A stretch of 11,101 bases of DNA from the NCBI GenBank assembly GCA_037439705.1, contig JBBIVP010000055.1:1-11101 (forward strand), in the 5' to 3' direction. The translations under genes were made by a program, and so were the position numbers. Position 1 is the first letter of the stretch; each line of letters begins with the position of its first letter. Under the pieces are notes generated by a model. The model made no database searches. It worked only from the letters and a program-made list of their open reading frames with translations, and was not told where the DNA came from. This DNA comes from JBBIVP01 sp037439705 [NCBI: bacterium] (GTDB lineage: Bacteria > JBBIVP01). Positions 1-7,116 of the stretch are shown here, in pieces.

Positions 1-125
1 CGTACATACTATCAGGACTCTTGACATCATCCGGAGACACACTTCCCGCCCCGACAACCGGAATGCTCATCTCCGCGCCCCGACACCGAGGCGGGCGCAA
101 AAGCGCAGGAACCCGCCGGCAAGAA
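1..125. other. GC-rich segment of foreign composition at the window edge (likely chimeric junction)
   Basis: Bases 1-120 contain 76 G or C (about 63 %), while the following 60 bases contain 24 (40 %) and the rest of the window looks similar to the latter. The segment is open in the frame of the downstream prenyltransferase remnant, but its translation is rich in Pro, Arg, Gly and Thr and does not resemble a polyprenyl synthase. It holds an imperfect direct repeat (gccccgacaaccg at 48-60 and gccccgacaccg at 77-88) and short GC-rich inverted repeats (gcgccc near 75-80, gggcgc near 93-98). The break lies around 120-135. A misassembled or chimeric contig end is the simplest reading; a real insertion cannot be excluded. 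Confidence 0.6.
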
Positions 126-365
126 GTAATGAGAAAATTCGGCATCCTTCTGGGACTCGCTTTTCAGATTATAGATGACATAAAAGACCACCTATCCGGA
201 GAAAAAAGGGAAAATGAGCCATCCTTCATTGAGGTATTCGGAATGGAACGCTCAAAGGAAATGGTTCTTGAATTTCTTAAAAAAGGAGAAGAACTGATAA
301 GCAGGTTCAAGAACAGAAATTCCCTCATCACCATAATTGAGTTTTTGAGAAATGAAGGAGTATAA
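3..365 (+). CDS. Polyprenyl (farnesyl/geranylgeranyl) diphosphate synthase, C-terminal fragment
   Basis: Trans-isoprenyl diphosphate synthases condense isopentenyl diphosphate with an allylic diphosphate to make C15-C20 or longer chains. From the codon at 132 onward the protein reads RKFGILLGLAFQIIDDIKD, which matches the second aspartate-rich region (GLAFQ..DD..D) that binds the Mg-diphosphate, followed by the usual helical C-terminus. The family is about 290-330 residues. Only about 75 genuine residues are present here, and the first aspartate-rich motif is missing. The reading frame is open to the window edge, but the part before about base 125 has alien composition and should not be trusted; possible in-frame starts are TTG at 21 and ATG at 129. 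The stop codon lies inside dxs (14-base overlap), so the two genes are translationally coupled, as expected for an ispA-dxs type isoprenoid operon. Chain length cannot be deduced from this fragment. Confidence 0.75.
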   Translation, partial: YILSGLLTSSGDTLPAPTTGMLISAPRHRGGRKSAGTRRQEVMRKFGILLGLAFQIIDDIKDHLSGEKRENEPSFIEVFGMERSKEMVLEFLKKGEELISRFKNRNSLITIIEFLRNEGV

Positions 366-2232
366 GTACAGGATTCTTGAGCGTATAAACTCTCCATCTG
401 ACCTGAAATCCCTTTCATTGGATGAACTGAATCTTCTCGCCAGTGAATTGAGGGATTTTATCGTTGATGTAATATCAAAAAATGGTGGACATCTTGCTCC
501 AAGCCTTGGCGTGGTTGAACTCACAATTGCCCTTTGCTCGGCGCTTGACCTTCCTGAGGACAAGGTTATATGGGATGTTGGTCATCAAAGTTATGCTTAC
601 AAAATCCTTACTGGAAGAAAAGAAGAGTTCAAAAGCATAAGGAGATATGGGGGAATAAGCGGATTTCCGAGACCCGATGAGAGCGAATACGATTTTTTTG
701 GAACGGGGCACAGCAGTACAAGCATTTCAGCGGCACTCGGCATTCATGAGGCTTTAAGGAAGGACAAAAAACCCGGAAAAATATTTGCAGTAATAGGGGA
801 TGGTGCTATAGGAGCAGGAATTGCCTTTGAAGCCCTCAATTATGCAGGTGGAGCAAGAAAGGACATCGTGGTGATTCTTAACGATAACGAATTTTCCATC
901 TCTCCAACCGTGGGCGCCCTTTCATCCTTTCTCGGCAAAAAGATGGTTGGACCCGGTTTTACCGCTTTCAGGACATTTGTAAAGAAACTCCTCGGCAAAA
1001 TTCCGGTAATTGGCAGTTCCCTCGTAAAGATAGTGAAGAAAATAGAAGAGGGAATGATTTCCCTATTCACCCCCGGAATTCTCTTTGAAGGACTTGGCTT
1101 TCATTATGTAGGTCCAATTAATGGACACAGCATAAAACACATGATTTCCATATTTAAAAATGTGAAACAATGGGACAGACCGGTTCTCATCCACATACTT
1201 ACAAAAAAAGGAAAGGGGTATCCACCGGCAGAGAAAGAGCCGGAGATATTTCACGGTGTCCCGCCTTTTGACAAAGAAACAGGAAAAATTCCTGAAAAGG
1301 GAAAATCCTTCTCAACCCTCTTCGGAGAGGTTCTTGTGAAACTTGCTGAAGAGGATGAAAGGATTGTAGCGATAACCGCAGCAATGAAAAAGGGAACAGG
1401 GCTTGAAATTTTTTCAGAAAAATTCCCGGATAGATTTTACGATGTAGGAATAGCAGAACCACATGCTGTGACATTTGCCGCGGGTATGGCTTCAAGGGGA
1501 CTTAAACCGGTTGTTGCCATTTATTCCACATTTCTTCAGAGGGCATACGACCAGATAATCCACGATGTAGCCCTTCAGAACCTTCATGTGGTTTTTGCAA
1601 TAGACAGAGCGGGAATTGTCGGTGAAGACGGTCCAACCCACCACGGCCTCTTTGACCTTTCATATTTGAGAACAATTCCAAAAATGAAAATAATGGCTCC
1701 ATCCGATGGTGATGAACTCGCTGATATGCTTTTCACTGCATTGAAATTCTGCGAGGGTCATGTTGCAATAAGATATCCGAGGGGATATGTGGAGAAAGAG
1801 CCTGAAAGGGAACCAATGGCTTTACCGATTGGAAAATGGAAAACATTATATGAAGGTGGGAAAGACCTTCTCATAATAGCAACGGGAAGGTGTGTGAAGG
1901 ATGCTTTGAAGGCAGGAATCATCCTTAAAGAGGAAGGAATTGGTTCAACAGTTGTAAATGCCCTTTTTGTAAAACCGATGGACGAGGAATTTTTTGATAG
2001 AATAAAGGAATTCAGGGCTGTTTTAACAGTTGAAGAAAATGTCGTTGAGGGAGGATTTGGCTCAGGATTTCTGAAATCAATGGTGGAGAAGGGAATACTC
2101 ATTCCAGTTTTTATTCTTGGAATTCCGGATGGGTTTATTCCGCACGGTTCAATTGAAATTCTTAAAAGAATTTATAAAATTGACGCTCAGGGTATAAAGG
2201 AGGTGGCGTTAAATTTCTTTAAAAATCTATGA
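352..2232 (+). CDS. dxs: 1-deoxy-D-xylulose-5-phosphate synthase
   Basis: This cytosolic thiamine-diphosphate enzyme condenses pyruvate and glyceraldehyde 3-phosphate to DXP, the entry step of the MEP isoprenoid pathway. It is 626 residues, normal for the family. Visible signatures in order: GGHLAPSLG near residue 45, WDVGHQSY near 75, TGHSSTSIS near 118, the ThDP-binding motif GDGAIGAG (about 149) ending in NDNEFSIS (about 177), GIAEPHAVTFAAG with the catalytic glutamate near 368, and GEDGPTHHGLFDLSYLR near 424. The C-terminal transketolase domain is complete. The ATG overlaps the upstream prenyltransferase stop by 14 bases and has no clear Shine-Dalgarno sequence, so coupling is likely. The N-terminus aligns with the usual DXS start (INSPSDLKSLSLDEL). 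Minor oddities: AEPHA where AEQHA is usual, and YAYK where YPHK or similar is common. The neighbouring prenyl synthase supports an isoprenoid operon. Confidence 0.96.
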   Translation: MKEYKYRILERINSPSDLKSLSLDELNLLASELRDFIVDVISKNGGHLAPSLGVVELTIALCSALDLPEDKVIWDVGHQSYAYKILTGRKEEFKSIRRYGGISGFPRPDESEYDFFGTGHSSTSISAALGIHEALRKDKKPGKIFAVIGDGAIGAGIAFEALNYAGGARKDIVVILNDNEFSISPTVGALSSFLGKKMVGPGFTAFRTFVKKLLGKIPVIGSSLVKIVKKIEEGMISLFTPGILFEGLGFHYVGPINGHSIKHMISIFKNVKQWDRPVLIHILTKKGKGYPPAEKEPEIFHGVPPFDKETGKIPEKGKSFSTLFGEVLVKLAEEDERIVAITAAMKKGTGLEIFSEKFPDRFYDVGIAEPHAVTFAAGMASRGLKPVVAIYSTFLQRAYDQIIHDVALQNLHVVFAIDRAGIVGEDGPTHHGLFDLSYLRTIPKMKIMAPSDGDELADMLFTALKFCEGHVAIRYPRGYVEKEPEREPMALPIGKWKTLYEGGKDLLIIATGRCVKDALKAGIILKEEGIGSTVVNALFVKPMDEEFFDRIKEFRAVLTVEENVVEGGFGSGFLKSMVEKGILIPVFILGIPDGFIPHGSIEILKRIYKIDAQGIKEVALNFFKNL

Positions 2233-2885
2233 AACTTATATATTTTGAAGAAAACGAAACCATTGATGTCCTTGAGGACAAAAAACTGAAGATGATTCAG
2301 CCAAAAAAGGGATACAGGTTTAATGAGGATTCAGTTATTCTTGCCAATTTTGTTGAGGAAAAGGAGGGAGATGAAATCATAGATATAGGAAGTGGTAGCG
2401 GAATAATAGCAATTCAGATTGCTTTGAGGAGAAAGGCGAAAAGGATTGTATGCATTGAAATACAGGAGAGACTTGCTAATTGTGCTCAGAGAAATGTTAT
2501 TATAAACTCAGTTGATGATATCGTTGAGGTTATACAAGGAGATGCAAGAAGAATAGAAAAATTCCTTCCTCCCGAATCCTTTGATATAGCGGTTTCCAAT
2601 CCACCGTACATAAGAAGGGGAACAGGAAGAATAAGCAGTTCAATAGAAAGGACAATAGGAAGATATGAAGATTTTCTTTCCCTTCCGGACCTGCTTCATT
2701 GCGCAAGGTATTTGTTAAGAAAAAATGGACTTCTTTATGTCGTATATCCGATGAAAAGATTCAAGGAGCTTTTCACGCTTTCAACCCATTTTAAACTTAC
2801 CCCTCTTTTTGTCAAACACATTTACAGAAAGCCTCAAGATGAACACAACATCATAATTTTTAAAGCAAAAAAGTCCTCCTCATAA
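2229..2885 (+). CDS. TrmN6-like tRNA1(Val) adenine-37 N6-methyltransferase family protein
   Basis: This is a Rossmann-fold SAM-dependent methyltransferase of 218 residues. The SAM loop DIGSGSGIIAIQIA starts at D52, an acidic ribose-binding residue follows in VCIEIQ, and the amino-methyltransferase catalytic motif NPPY is at 124-127. The N-terminal segment GYRFNEDSVILANF and the post-catalytic stretch ending in LLRKNGLLYVVYP resemble YfiC/TrmN6 proteins, which methylate N6 of A37 in tRNA1(Val). A different nucleic-acid or protein target is possible, because N6-adenine, PrmC and RsmC-like enzymes share these motifs. ATG overlaps the dxs stop in ATGA, so it is the third gene of that operon. A GGAGG at about 2198 is too far upstream to serve as its ribosome site. 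Its stop codon overlaps the end of the convergent radical SAM gene by 6 bases. Confidence 0.8.
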   Translation: MKLIYFEENETIDVLEDKKLKMIQPKKGYRFNEDSVILANFVEEKEGDEIIDIGSGSGIIAIQIALRRKAKRIVCIEIQERLANCAQRNVIINSVDDIVEVIQGDARRIEKFLPPESFDIAVSNPPYIRRGTGRISSSIERTIGRYEDFLSLPDLLHCARYLLRKNGLLYVVYPMKRFKELFTLSTHFKLTPLFVKHIYRKPQDEHNIIIFKAKKSSS

Positions 2886-3893
2886 CTTTTTTCCCATAGG
2901 AATTTCATAACCGCAGAAGGGACAACGATTTGAGGTTTTCAGTAAATTCTCCAGAATTTGAAACCCGTACCTTTTTATCAATACTTCACCACATCCCGGA
3001 CAATATGTGGATTCATATATGTGACCCGGAATGTTCCCAACATAGATGAATTTCAATCCGCTCTCTTTACCCGTTTCATAAGCCCTTTCAATCTCTTCAA
3101 CAGGAGTTGGAGGAACATTCCCGAATTCAAATGCAGGGTAGAATCTTGTTATATGCCATGGCACATCTTCACCTAATTCATTTCTTATTCTATCTGCAAT
3201 CTCCTTTATATCTTTTCTGGAATTGTTAACCCCTGGAATAAGGAGGGTCGTAAGTTCAATCCATATCCCCAATTTTTTTGCCTCCACCGCATTCCTCCAC
3301 ACCTTTTTTCCATCTGCTCCGCAAAATTTTTTTAAAACCCAATCGCTTCCCTTTATGTCAATGTTCATCGCATCAAGCCCTGCTGAACGAAGCATTCTCA
3401 ATGCATTGAGCGTCATATATCCGTTTGTCACATAGGTGTTGTAATATCCATATTTTTTGGTTTTCTCAAAGAGTTCCAGGGAAAATTCAAAGAGAAGAGT
3501 AGGCTCGTTGAAGGAAATGCTTGTCCCTTTACAGTTCCTTAGTGTCCTCATCATCTCTATCAATTCTGTTGAAGAATACTTTTCTCCCCTTCCTATGAAT
3601 TCAGGAAATTTGCTTATCTCATAGTTCTGACACCACGGACAGGTGAAGTTACACGACCATGTTCCAATGGTAATGGCGAAACTTCCAGGATAGAAATGAA
3701 AAAGGGGCTTTTTCTCAATGGGATTCAGACTTATTGAAGAAATTTCTCCATATACAAGTGTCCAGAGCTTCCCATCCTTAACCATTCTTGTAGAACAAAA
3801 ACCTCTTTTTCCTTCAGGGATCAAACAGACTCTCTCACAGGTAAGACACAGAATTTTATCTCCCCTTTTTTCATAAAGAATTGCCTCTTTCAC
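2880..3893 (-). CDS. amrS: AmmeMemoRadiSam-type radical SAM enzyme (AmrS-like)
   Basis: This 337-residue protein matches the radical SAM component of the AmmeMemoRadiSam group, often mis-named pyruvate formate-lyase activating enzyme. It has an N-terminal cysteine cluster (C16, C19, C23, C33), the family stretch NPIEKKPLFHFYPGS at 57-71, the iron-sulfur/SAM motif CNFTCPWCQN with C81, C85 and C88 binding the 4Fe-4S cluster, the NEPTLLFEF segment, and a C-terminal zinc-ribbon-like set C298, C301, C324, C327 around RYGFQIL. The reaction is not established for the family. The usual partners AMMECR1 (AmrA) and Memo (AmrB) are not in this window. The start is GTG, overlapping the upstream DUF1646 stop in GTGA, so the two genes form an operon. 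Its 3' end overlaps that of the convergent methyltransferase gene. A glycyl-radical activase is the less likely alternative. Confidence 0.85.
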   Translation of the reverse strand: MKEAILYEKRGDKILCLTCERVCLIPEGKRGFCSTRMVKDGKLWTLVYGEISSISLNPIEKKPLFHFYPGSFAITIGTWSCNFTCPWCQNYEISKFPEFIGRGEKYSSTELIEMMRTLRNCKGTSISFNEPTLLFEFSLELFEKTKKYGYYNTYVTNGYMTLNALRMLRSAGLDAMNIDIKGSDWVLKKFCGADGKKVWRNAVEAKKLGIWIELTTLLIPGVNNSRKDIKEIADRIRNELGEDVPWHITRFYPAFEFGNVPPTPVEEIERAYETGKESGLKFIYVGNIPGHIYESTYCPGCGEVLIKRYGFQILENLLKTSNRCPFCGYEIPMGKKL

Positions 3894-4933
3894 ACCAAGA
3901 ACAAGACTATAAAATATGCTATTAATAAAATAGCTCCAATTCCAAATGCATCCTTAGCCCACTTCCTGCTTTTTATTCCCAACTTTCCAGCGGATATAAT
4001 GTTCGGTATGTTTCCAGGAATGAGTAAACCTCCTGAAACTATTAGCCCCATGAGCAATGCCTTTATCTGAATTATTTTCATATACGGAGATATCTCCGCA
4101 GCAGTAAGTGTTGCGTTATCAAGAATAGCAGATATGAGGTTTACCCAGTAAAGGACAGGTGCTGAAACCTTTGATATGTACTCGTCAACAACCGGTTTGA
4201 ATCCCTCAGCCAGAAAAACCAATCCCATAATGAACACATAAACCTTTATTGCCCTTATTATGATGTCCTTTAACTCTTCCTGATACTTCTCTTTCAGTGT
4301 GAGAATCCTCGCTGCTGAAGCGTGGATAAATCCCGCATATACCGAGATGGCAAGAATTCCAGGAACTATGTATATTCCAAGATGCCTTAAAAGGAAGAAG
4401 AAATCCGCATGATATGGCTCTCCTCTCAGTTTTGAAACTGCAATTGTTGAAAGCGGTTCCCCAACAGGAGTCAATGCTGCACCGAGACCTATACTGTAGC
4501 ACGCTATAACCGTCAATTTCCTTTCAAAATCCCTGTGAAGTTTCAACGCACTTATTACTTCTACGAGGATGATGGATGCTATTATAGCACTGATGATGCT
4601 TGAAAGAAGCCCGAGACCCGCTACAAGAAGTGTGGCAAAGAGCCTTGGACCAATTTTTTCCTCAAAGTTAACCAAAAAACCGGTGATTTTCTCTCTGTAT
4701 TTCCTGAAGAGCCATCCTGATATTAAAACTGCGAGGGTTATCTTTAAAGGTTCCTCCATTGCTTTCAGAAAGGTATGATGCGAAACCTCTATTTTTTTGA
4801 AATAAAACGATGAAAGAAGGGAGAGAAGACCCATGAAGAAAAGAAAGATCTCAAGGTTTTCTTCTATCTTTTTTATGAAGAAGGGAAGAAAGAGGACAAG
4901 AAGAATTATTATTATAAGTGGAAAAAGATACAT
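3890..4933 (-). CDS. DUF1646 family polytopic membrane protein, putative ion transporter
   Basis: This 347-residue, very hydrophobic protein has about nine to ten membrane segments, starting with one at residues 2-22. It resembles DUF1646, a family seen in archaea and thermophilic bacteria and related in layout to the ion-transporter superfamily (NhaD/ArsB/citrate-type carriers). Three polar motifs sit within membrane regions: LTPVGEPLSTIA near 154-165, SAILDNATLTAAEISP near 268-283, and IPGNIPNIISAGKLG near 304-318. The ILDNAT and GNIPNII motifs recall the paired discontinuous helices that bind ions and substrate in that superfamily. Substrate and coupling ion are unknown; a sodium or proton antiporter or an organic-anion carrier is possible. 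The ATG at 4933 has no Shine-Dalgarno sequence but sits six bases after a TAAAAT box, suggesting a leaderless mRNA. It is the first gene of a two-gene operon with the AmrS-like enzyme. Confidence 0.75.
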   Translation of the reverse strand: MYLFPLIIIILLVLFLPFFIKKIEENLEIFLFFMGLLSLLSSFYFKKIEVSHHTFLKAMEEPLKITLAVLISGWLFRKYREKITGFLVNFEEKIGPRLFATLLVAGLGLLSSIISAIIASIILVEVISALKLHRDFERKLTVIACYSIGLGAALTPVGEPLSTIAVSKLRGEPYHADFFFLLRHLGIYIVPGILAISVYAGFIHASAARILTLKEKYQEELKDIIIRAIKVYVFIMGLVFLAEGFKPVVDEYISKVSAPVLYWVNLISAILDNATLTAAEISPYMKIIQIKALLMGLIVSGGLLIPGNIPNIISAGKLGIKSRKWAKDAFGIGAILLIAYFIVLFLV

Positions 4934-4939
4934 AGGAGA

Positions 4940-4967
4940 ATTTTATAAATCAAAAAAATTTTTGCAA
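4940..4967 (-). promoter_or_regulatory. Predicted promoter for the DUF1646-amrS operon, leaderless type
   Basis: On the minus strand TTGCAA (4967-4962) is followed after 16 bases by TAAAAT (4945-4940). The start codon ATG begins six bases further at 4933, so transcription would begin at or next to the start codon. An alternative -10, TATAAA (4947-4942), has a 14-base spacer and would leave a leader of only a few bases. No AGGAGG-like sequence precedes the ATG. Prediction from sequence only. Confidence 0.5.
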
Positions 4968-5006
4968 GCGTTCGGCGTTTCACAAATAAATTTTAAATGC
5001 GGCTGT

Positions 5007-5034
5007 TTGCTTTTCAGGAATTTTTTTGTATAAT
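5007..5034 (+). promoter_or_regulatory. Predicted sigma70-type promoter for tRNA-Pro and the GH36-pncA genes
   Basis: TTGCTT (5007-5012) and a consensus TATAAT (5029-5034) are separated by 16 bases, placing the expected start near 5041, a few bases before the mature tRNA 5' end at 5044. The spacer holds a run of seven T. The 109-base gap 4934-5043 is shared with the divergent promoter of the DUF1646 operon. No other promoter is evident before the alpha-galactosidase gene. Confidence 0.7.
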
Positions 5035-5043
5035 GGAATAACA

Positions 5044-5116
5044 CGGGGCGTAGCGCAGCTGGGAGCGCGCTCGGTTTGGGACCGAGAGGTCGGCCGTTCA
5101 AATCGGCTCGCCCCGA
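5044..5116 (+). tRNA. tRNA-Pro, anticodon TGG
   Basis: A complete 73-nt cloverleaf can be drawn by hand. The acceptor stem is CGGGGCG (5044-5050) with CGCCCCG (5109-5115); C1-G72 is typical of bacterial tRNA-Pro. The D stem is GCGC (5053-5056) with GCGC (5065-5068). The anticodon stem CTCGG (5070-5074) and CCGAG (5082-5086) closes the loop TTTGGGA, giving anticodon TGG at 5077-5079. The five-base variable loop is 5087-5091. The T stem GGCCG/CGGCT (one G-U pair) encloses TTCAAAT. The discriminator is A5116. The CCA end is not encoded (TTA follows) and must be added after transcription. The tRNA begins 9 bases after a TATAAT box and is followed after 11 bases by the start codon of the alpha-galactosidase gene. 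Confidence 0.97.
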
Positions 5117-5127
5117 TTAATTCATTT

Positions 5128-7116
5128 ATGCTAAAAATAACGAAAAAACTTTTTATGAATGTTAGTGCAATTTTTCTTATTGGATGTGCTGGTGGTTCAG
5201 AGGTCTTTAAAATTGACGAGAAAGGGATGAGAATAATTCTTAAAGGAAATGAAATTTATATTAAATCCATCGGAGTTATGACTGATAAGGGATTTAGTGA
5301 ATTAAAAAGTTTCAAACTCATTTCTCAGGGTGAAGATGAAAGTTTTGGAGAGGGCGAGGTTTTAAGAATATCAGGGAATGCAGACACCGGAATTCAGGAA
5401 GCAGAGTTTCATGTTGTTGAAAGGGAGAAGGTATTTTTCAAGGCTTCTTTTGAGCCGGAGGAGGGAACAGGGTTTGTGTATTTTCTGTTTTCCTTTTTCC
5501 TTCCCGGATGGGAAAAATCGGATGTTTTAATAAACGGAATGCAATCGTGGTCTCCATCATACATTACTTCCATCAAAAATGGAGACCTTAATGTTGAAGA
5601 GATGAAGAATTTTGATGAGTGGTATGACCTTATACTTTCAAATCCAGAACTGAGCTGGTGGTGGACAGGTTTAAGAAAAGGTGAGATTTCTTTTGTTTCA
5701 GGAGCAGTTACATTTGAGAGATTTAAGACCCGTTTTCACATTTCCTCAAAGAAAGAAGGAGCGGAGGTGGCGGTTTTAAATGGAAACATAAAGGAGAAAA
5801 TGGATGGCAAAACCTTTTCCGAAGTTCTTTATTTTTCGTTTGACAGTGACCTTTTTCATGGATTAGAAAAATATGTGGAAGAGGTAAGAGTTTTTTATCC
5901 TCCATTGAAGGAACCCTTCAACCCAATCGGGTGGAATTCCTGGAACACATTTTTCAATAGGATAAAATTTGAAGATGTCCTTCGCAATATCTCCTTCATA
6001 AAAAATGAACTGCACGGTTTAAGGATAAACAACATACAGATTGACGATGGATGGGAAAGGAGGTGGGGAGACTGGGAAGAGGGGAATCCATTATTTGGAG
6101 CATCAACGAAAGAATTTGCTTCAGCGGTTACTTCTGAGGGTTTCATTCCCGGAATATGGCTTGCTCCATTTCTTGCAGAGGAAGAAACTCAGGTCTTCAA
6201 GGCGCATCCATCATGGTTCTATGAAACCTACAGGTTTCCTCCCGGTGGAAAGAAACTTCACATTCTTGACCTGACACATCCCTCCGCTGTGGAATGGCTC
6301 CTCAACACGATTAAAAGACTTCTTGATGAAAACTACAGGTATTTAAAACTTGATTTTCTGTTTGCAGGATTGATTGAAGGTGAAAGGTTTAACAAGAGCA
6401 TCAGCACCCTTCAGGCATTCAGAGGGGTAATGGATGGAATAAGAAAACTTGCTGAAGAGAAGAATGCCTATATTCTTGCCTGCGGTGCTCCCATACTTCC
6501 CATAGCAGGGCTTGTTCATGGAGCAAGGATTGGAGGAGACATTGCATTTGATGGAGTTCCTTATACATGGAGATTTGTTTATAACGAGTTAAGAAACCTC
6601 TTTTTGAGGCTTCCGATGTCAGGACTTTTCAGATTTGACCCTGACACATTATTAATGAGGGATATGACCATTGAAGAGGCAAAGGCATTTATTACTGGAA
6701 TTCTCATATCCGGAGGAATTTTTGCCCTCGGAGACGACCTTCCGTCCTTAGAAAGGGAAAAAATTGAACTGCTCAAAAAACTTGAAAATTTTTCCATATT
6801 TCCAGTTGAACCGCAGAGAAAATTTTTTTCTGATGAGTTCAATCTGATAAGGCAGTTTGTTCGGTTTCCATCACCAGTAATAGGAATTTATTCTTCATCT
6901 GATATGCTTCCTTCGCTCTGGTATTTTTCCGGCCCAGAAGGAAGGTATATCGCGGTTTTTAACTGGACAGAAGAGGAGAAGGAAATGAAGGTTCCATCCC
7001 GAGAGATTTTTGGAATAGAACCTGAAAAGTTTACAGATGTATTCACTGGAAAAAAAGGAAGTGAAAATTTAAAAATTCCATCTCATGGAGTAATTCTTAT
7101 GGAGGAGGTGAAATGA
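5128..7116 (+). CDS. Alpha-galactosidase, glycoside hydrolase family 36, putative lipoprotein
   Basis: Retaining alpha-galactosidases of GH36 release terminal alpha-galactose from raffinose-type sugars and galactomannans. The protein is 662 residues from ATG 5128. Landmarks: GWNSW at 268-272, QIDDGW at 305-309, KLDF with the predicted nucleophile D409, and RIGGDIA with the predicted acid/base D471. The 62-residue spacing and surrounding sequence resemble Thermotoga maritima GalA, recalled as 552 residues with D327/D387, so this one has roughly 80 extra N-terminal residues. The leader contains a lipobox LIGC with C20 as the lipidation site, pointing to an envelope location. The frame stays open upstream through the tRNA, but a start there (for example TTG 5026) would translate the tRNA and is rejected. 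No Shine-Dalgarno sequence precedes ATG 5128 or the alternative ATG 5155. It probably shares the tRNA transcript and is coupled to pncA by ATGA. Confidence 0.9.
   Translation: MLKITKKLFMNVSAIFLIGCAGGSEVFKIDEKGMRIILKGNEIYIKSIGVMTDKGFSELKSFKLISQGEDESFGEGEVLRISGNADTGIQEAEFHVVEREKVFFKASFEPEEGTGFVYFLFSFFLPGWEKSDVLINGMQSWSPSYITSIKNGDLNVEEMKNFDEWYDLILSNPELSWWWTGLRKGEISFVSGAVTFERFKTRFHISSKKEGAEVAVLNGNIKEKMDGKTFSEVLYFSFDSDLFHGLEKYVEEVRVFYPPLKEPFNPIGWNSWNTFFNRIKFEDVLRNISFIKNELHGLRINNIQIDDGWERRWGDWEEGNPLFGASTKEFASAVTSEGFIPGIWLAPFLAEEETQVFKAHPSWFYETYRFPPGGKKLHILDLTHPSAVEWLLNTIKRLLDENYRYLKLDFLFAGLIEGERFNKSISTLQAFRGVMDGIRKLAEEKNAYILACGAPILPIAGLVHGARIGGDIAFDGVPYTWRFVYNELRNLFLRLPMSGLFRFDPDTLLMRDMTIEEAKAFITGILISGGIFALGDDLPSLEREKIELLKKLENFSIFPVEPQRKFFSDEFNLIRQFVRFPSPVIGIYSSSDMLPSLWYFSGPEGRYIAVFNWTEEEKEMKVPSREIFGIEPEKFTDVFTGKKGSENLKIPSHGVILMEEVK

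Noticed and set aside
75-98. Short GC-rich inverted repeat (gcgccc/gggcgc) as a terminator or element end
   Set aside because: It lies in the alien-composition edge segment, has no T-run, and is expected by chance in DNA this GC-rich.
2880-3893. Pyruvate formate-lyase activating enzyme
   Set aside because: The N-terminal cysteine set, NPIEKKPLFHF and the C-terminal zinc-ribbon-like region fit the AmmeMemoRadiSam enzyme better, and no glycyl-radical enzyme is nearby.
5026-5127. Extension of the alpha-galactosidase reading frame upstream to TTG 5026
   Set aside because: This stretch is the tRNA-Pro gene read in frame, and its translation is an artefact. The start would also lie on top of the TATAAT box. 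ATG 5128, just before the lipoprotein-like leader, is preferred.
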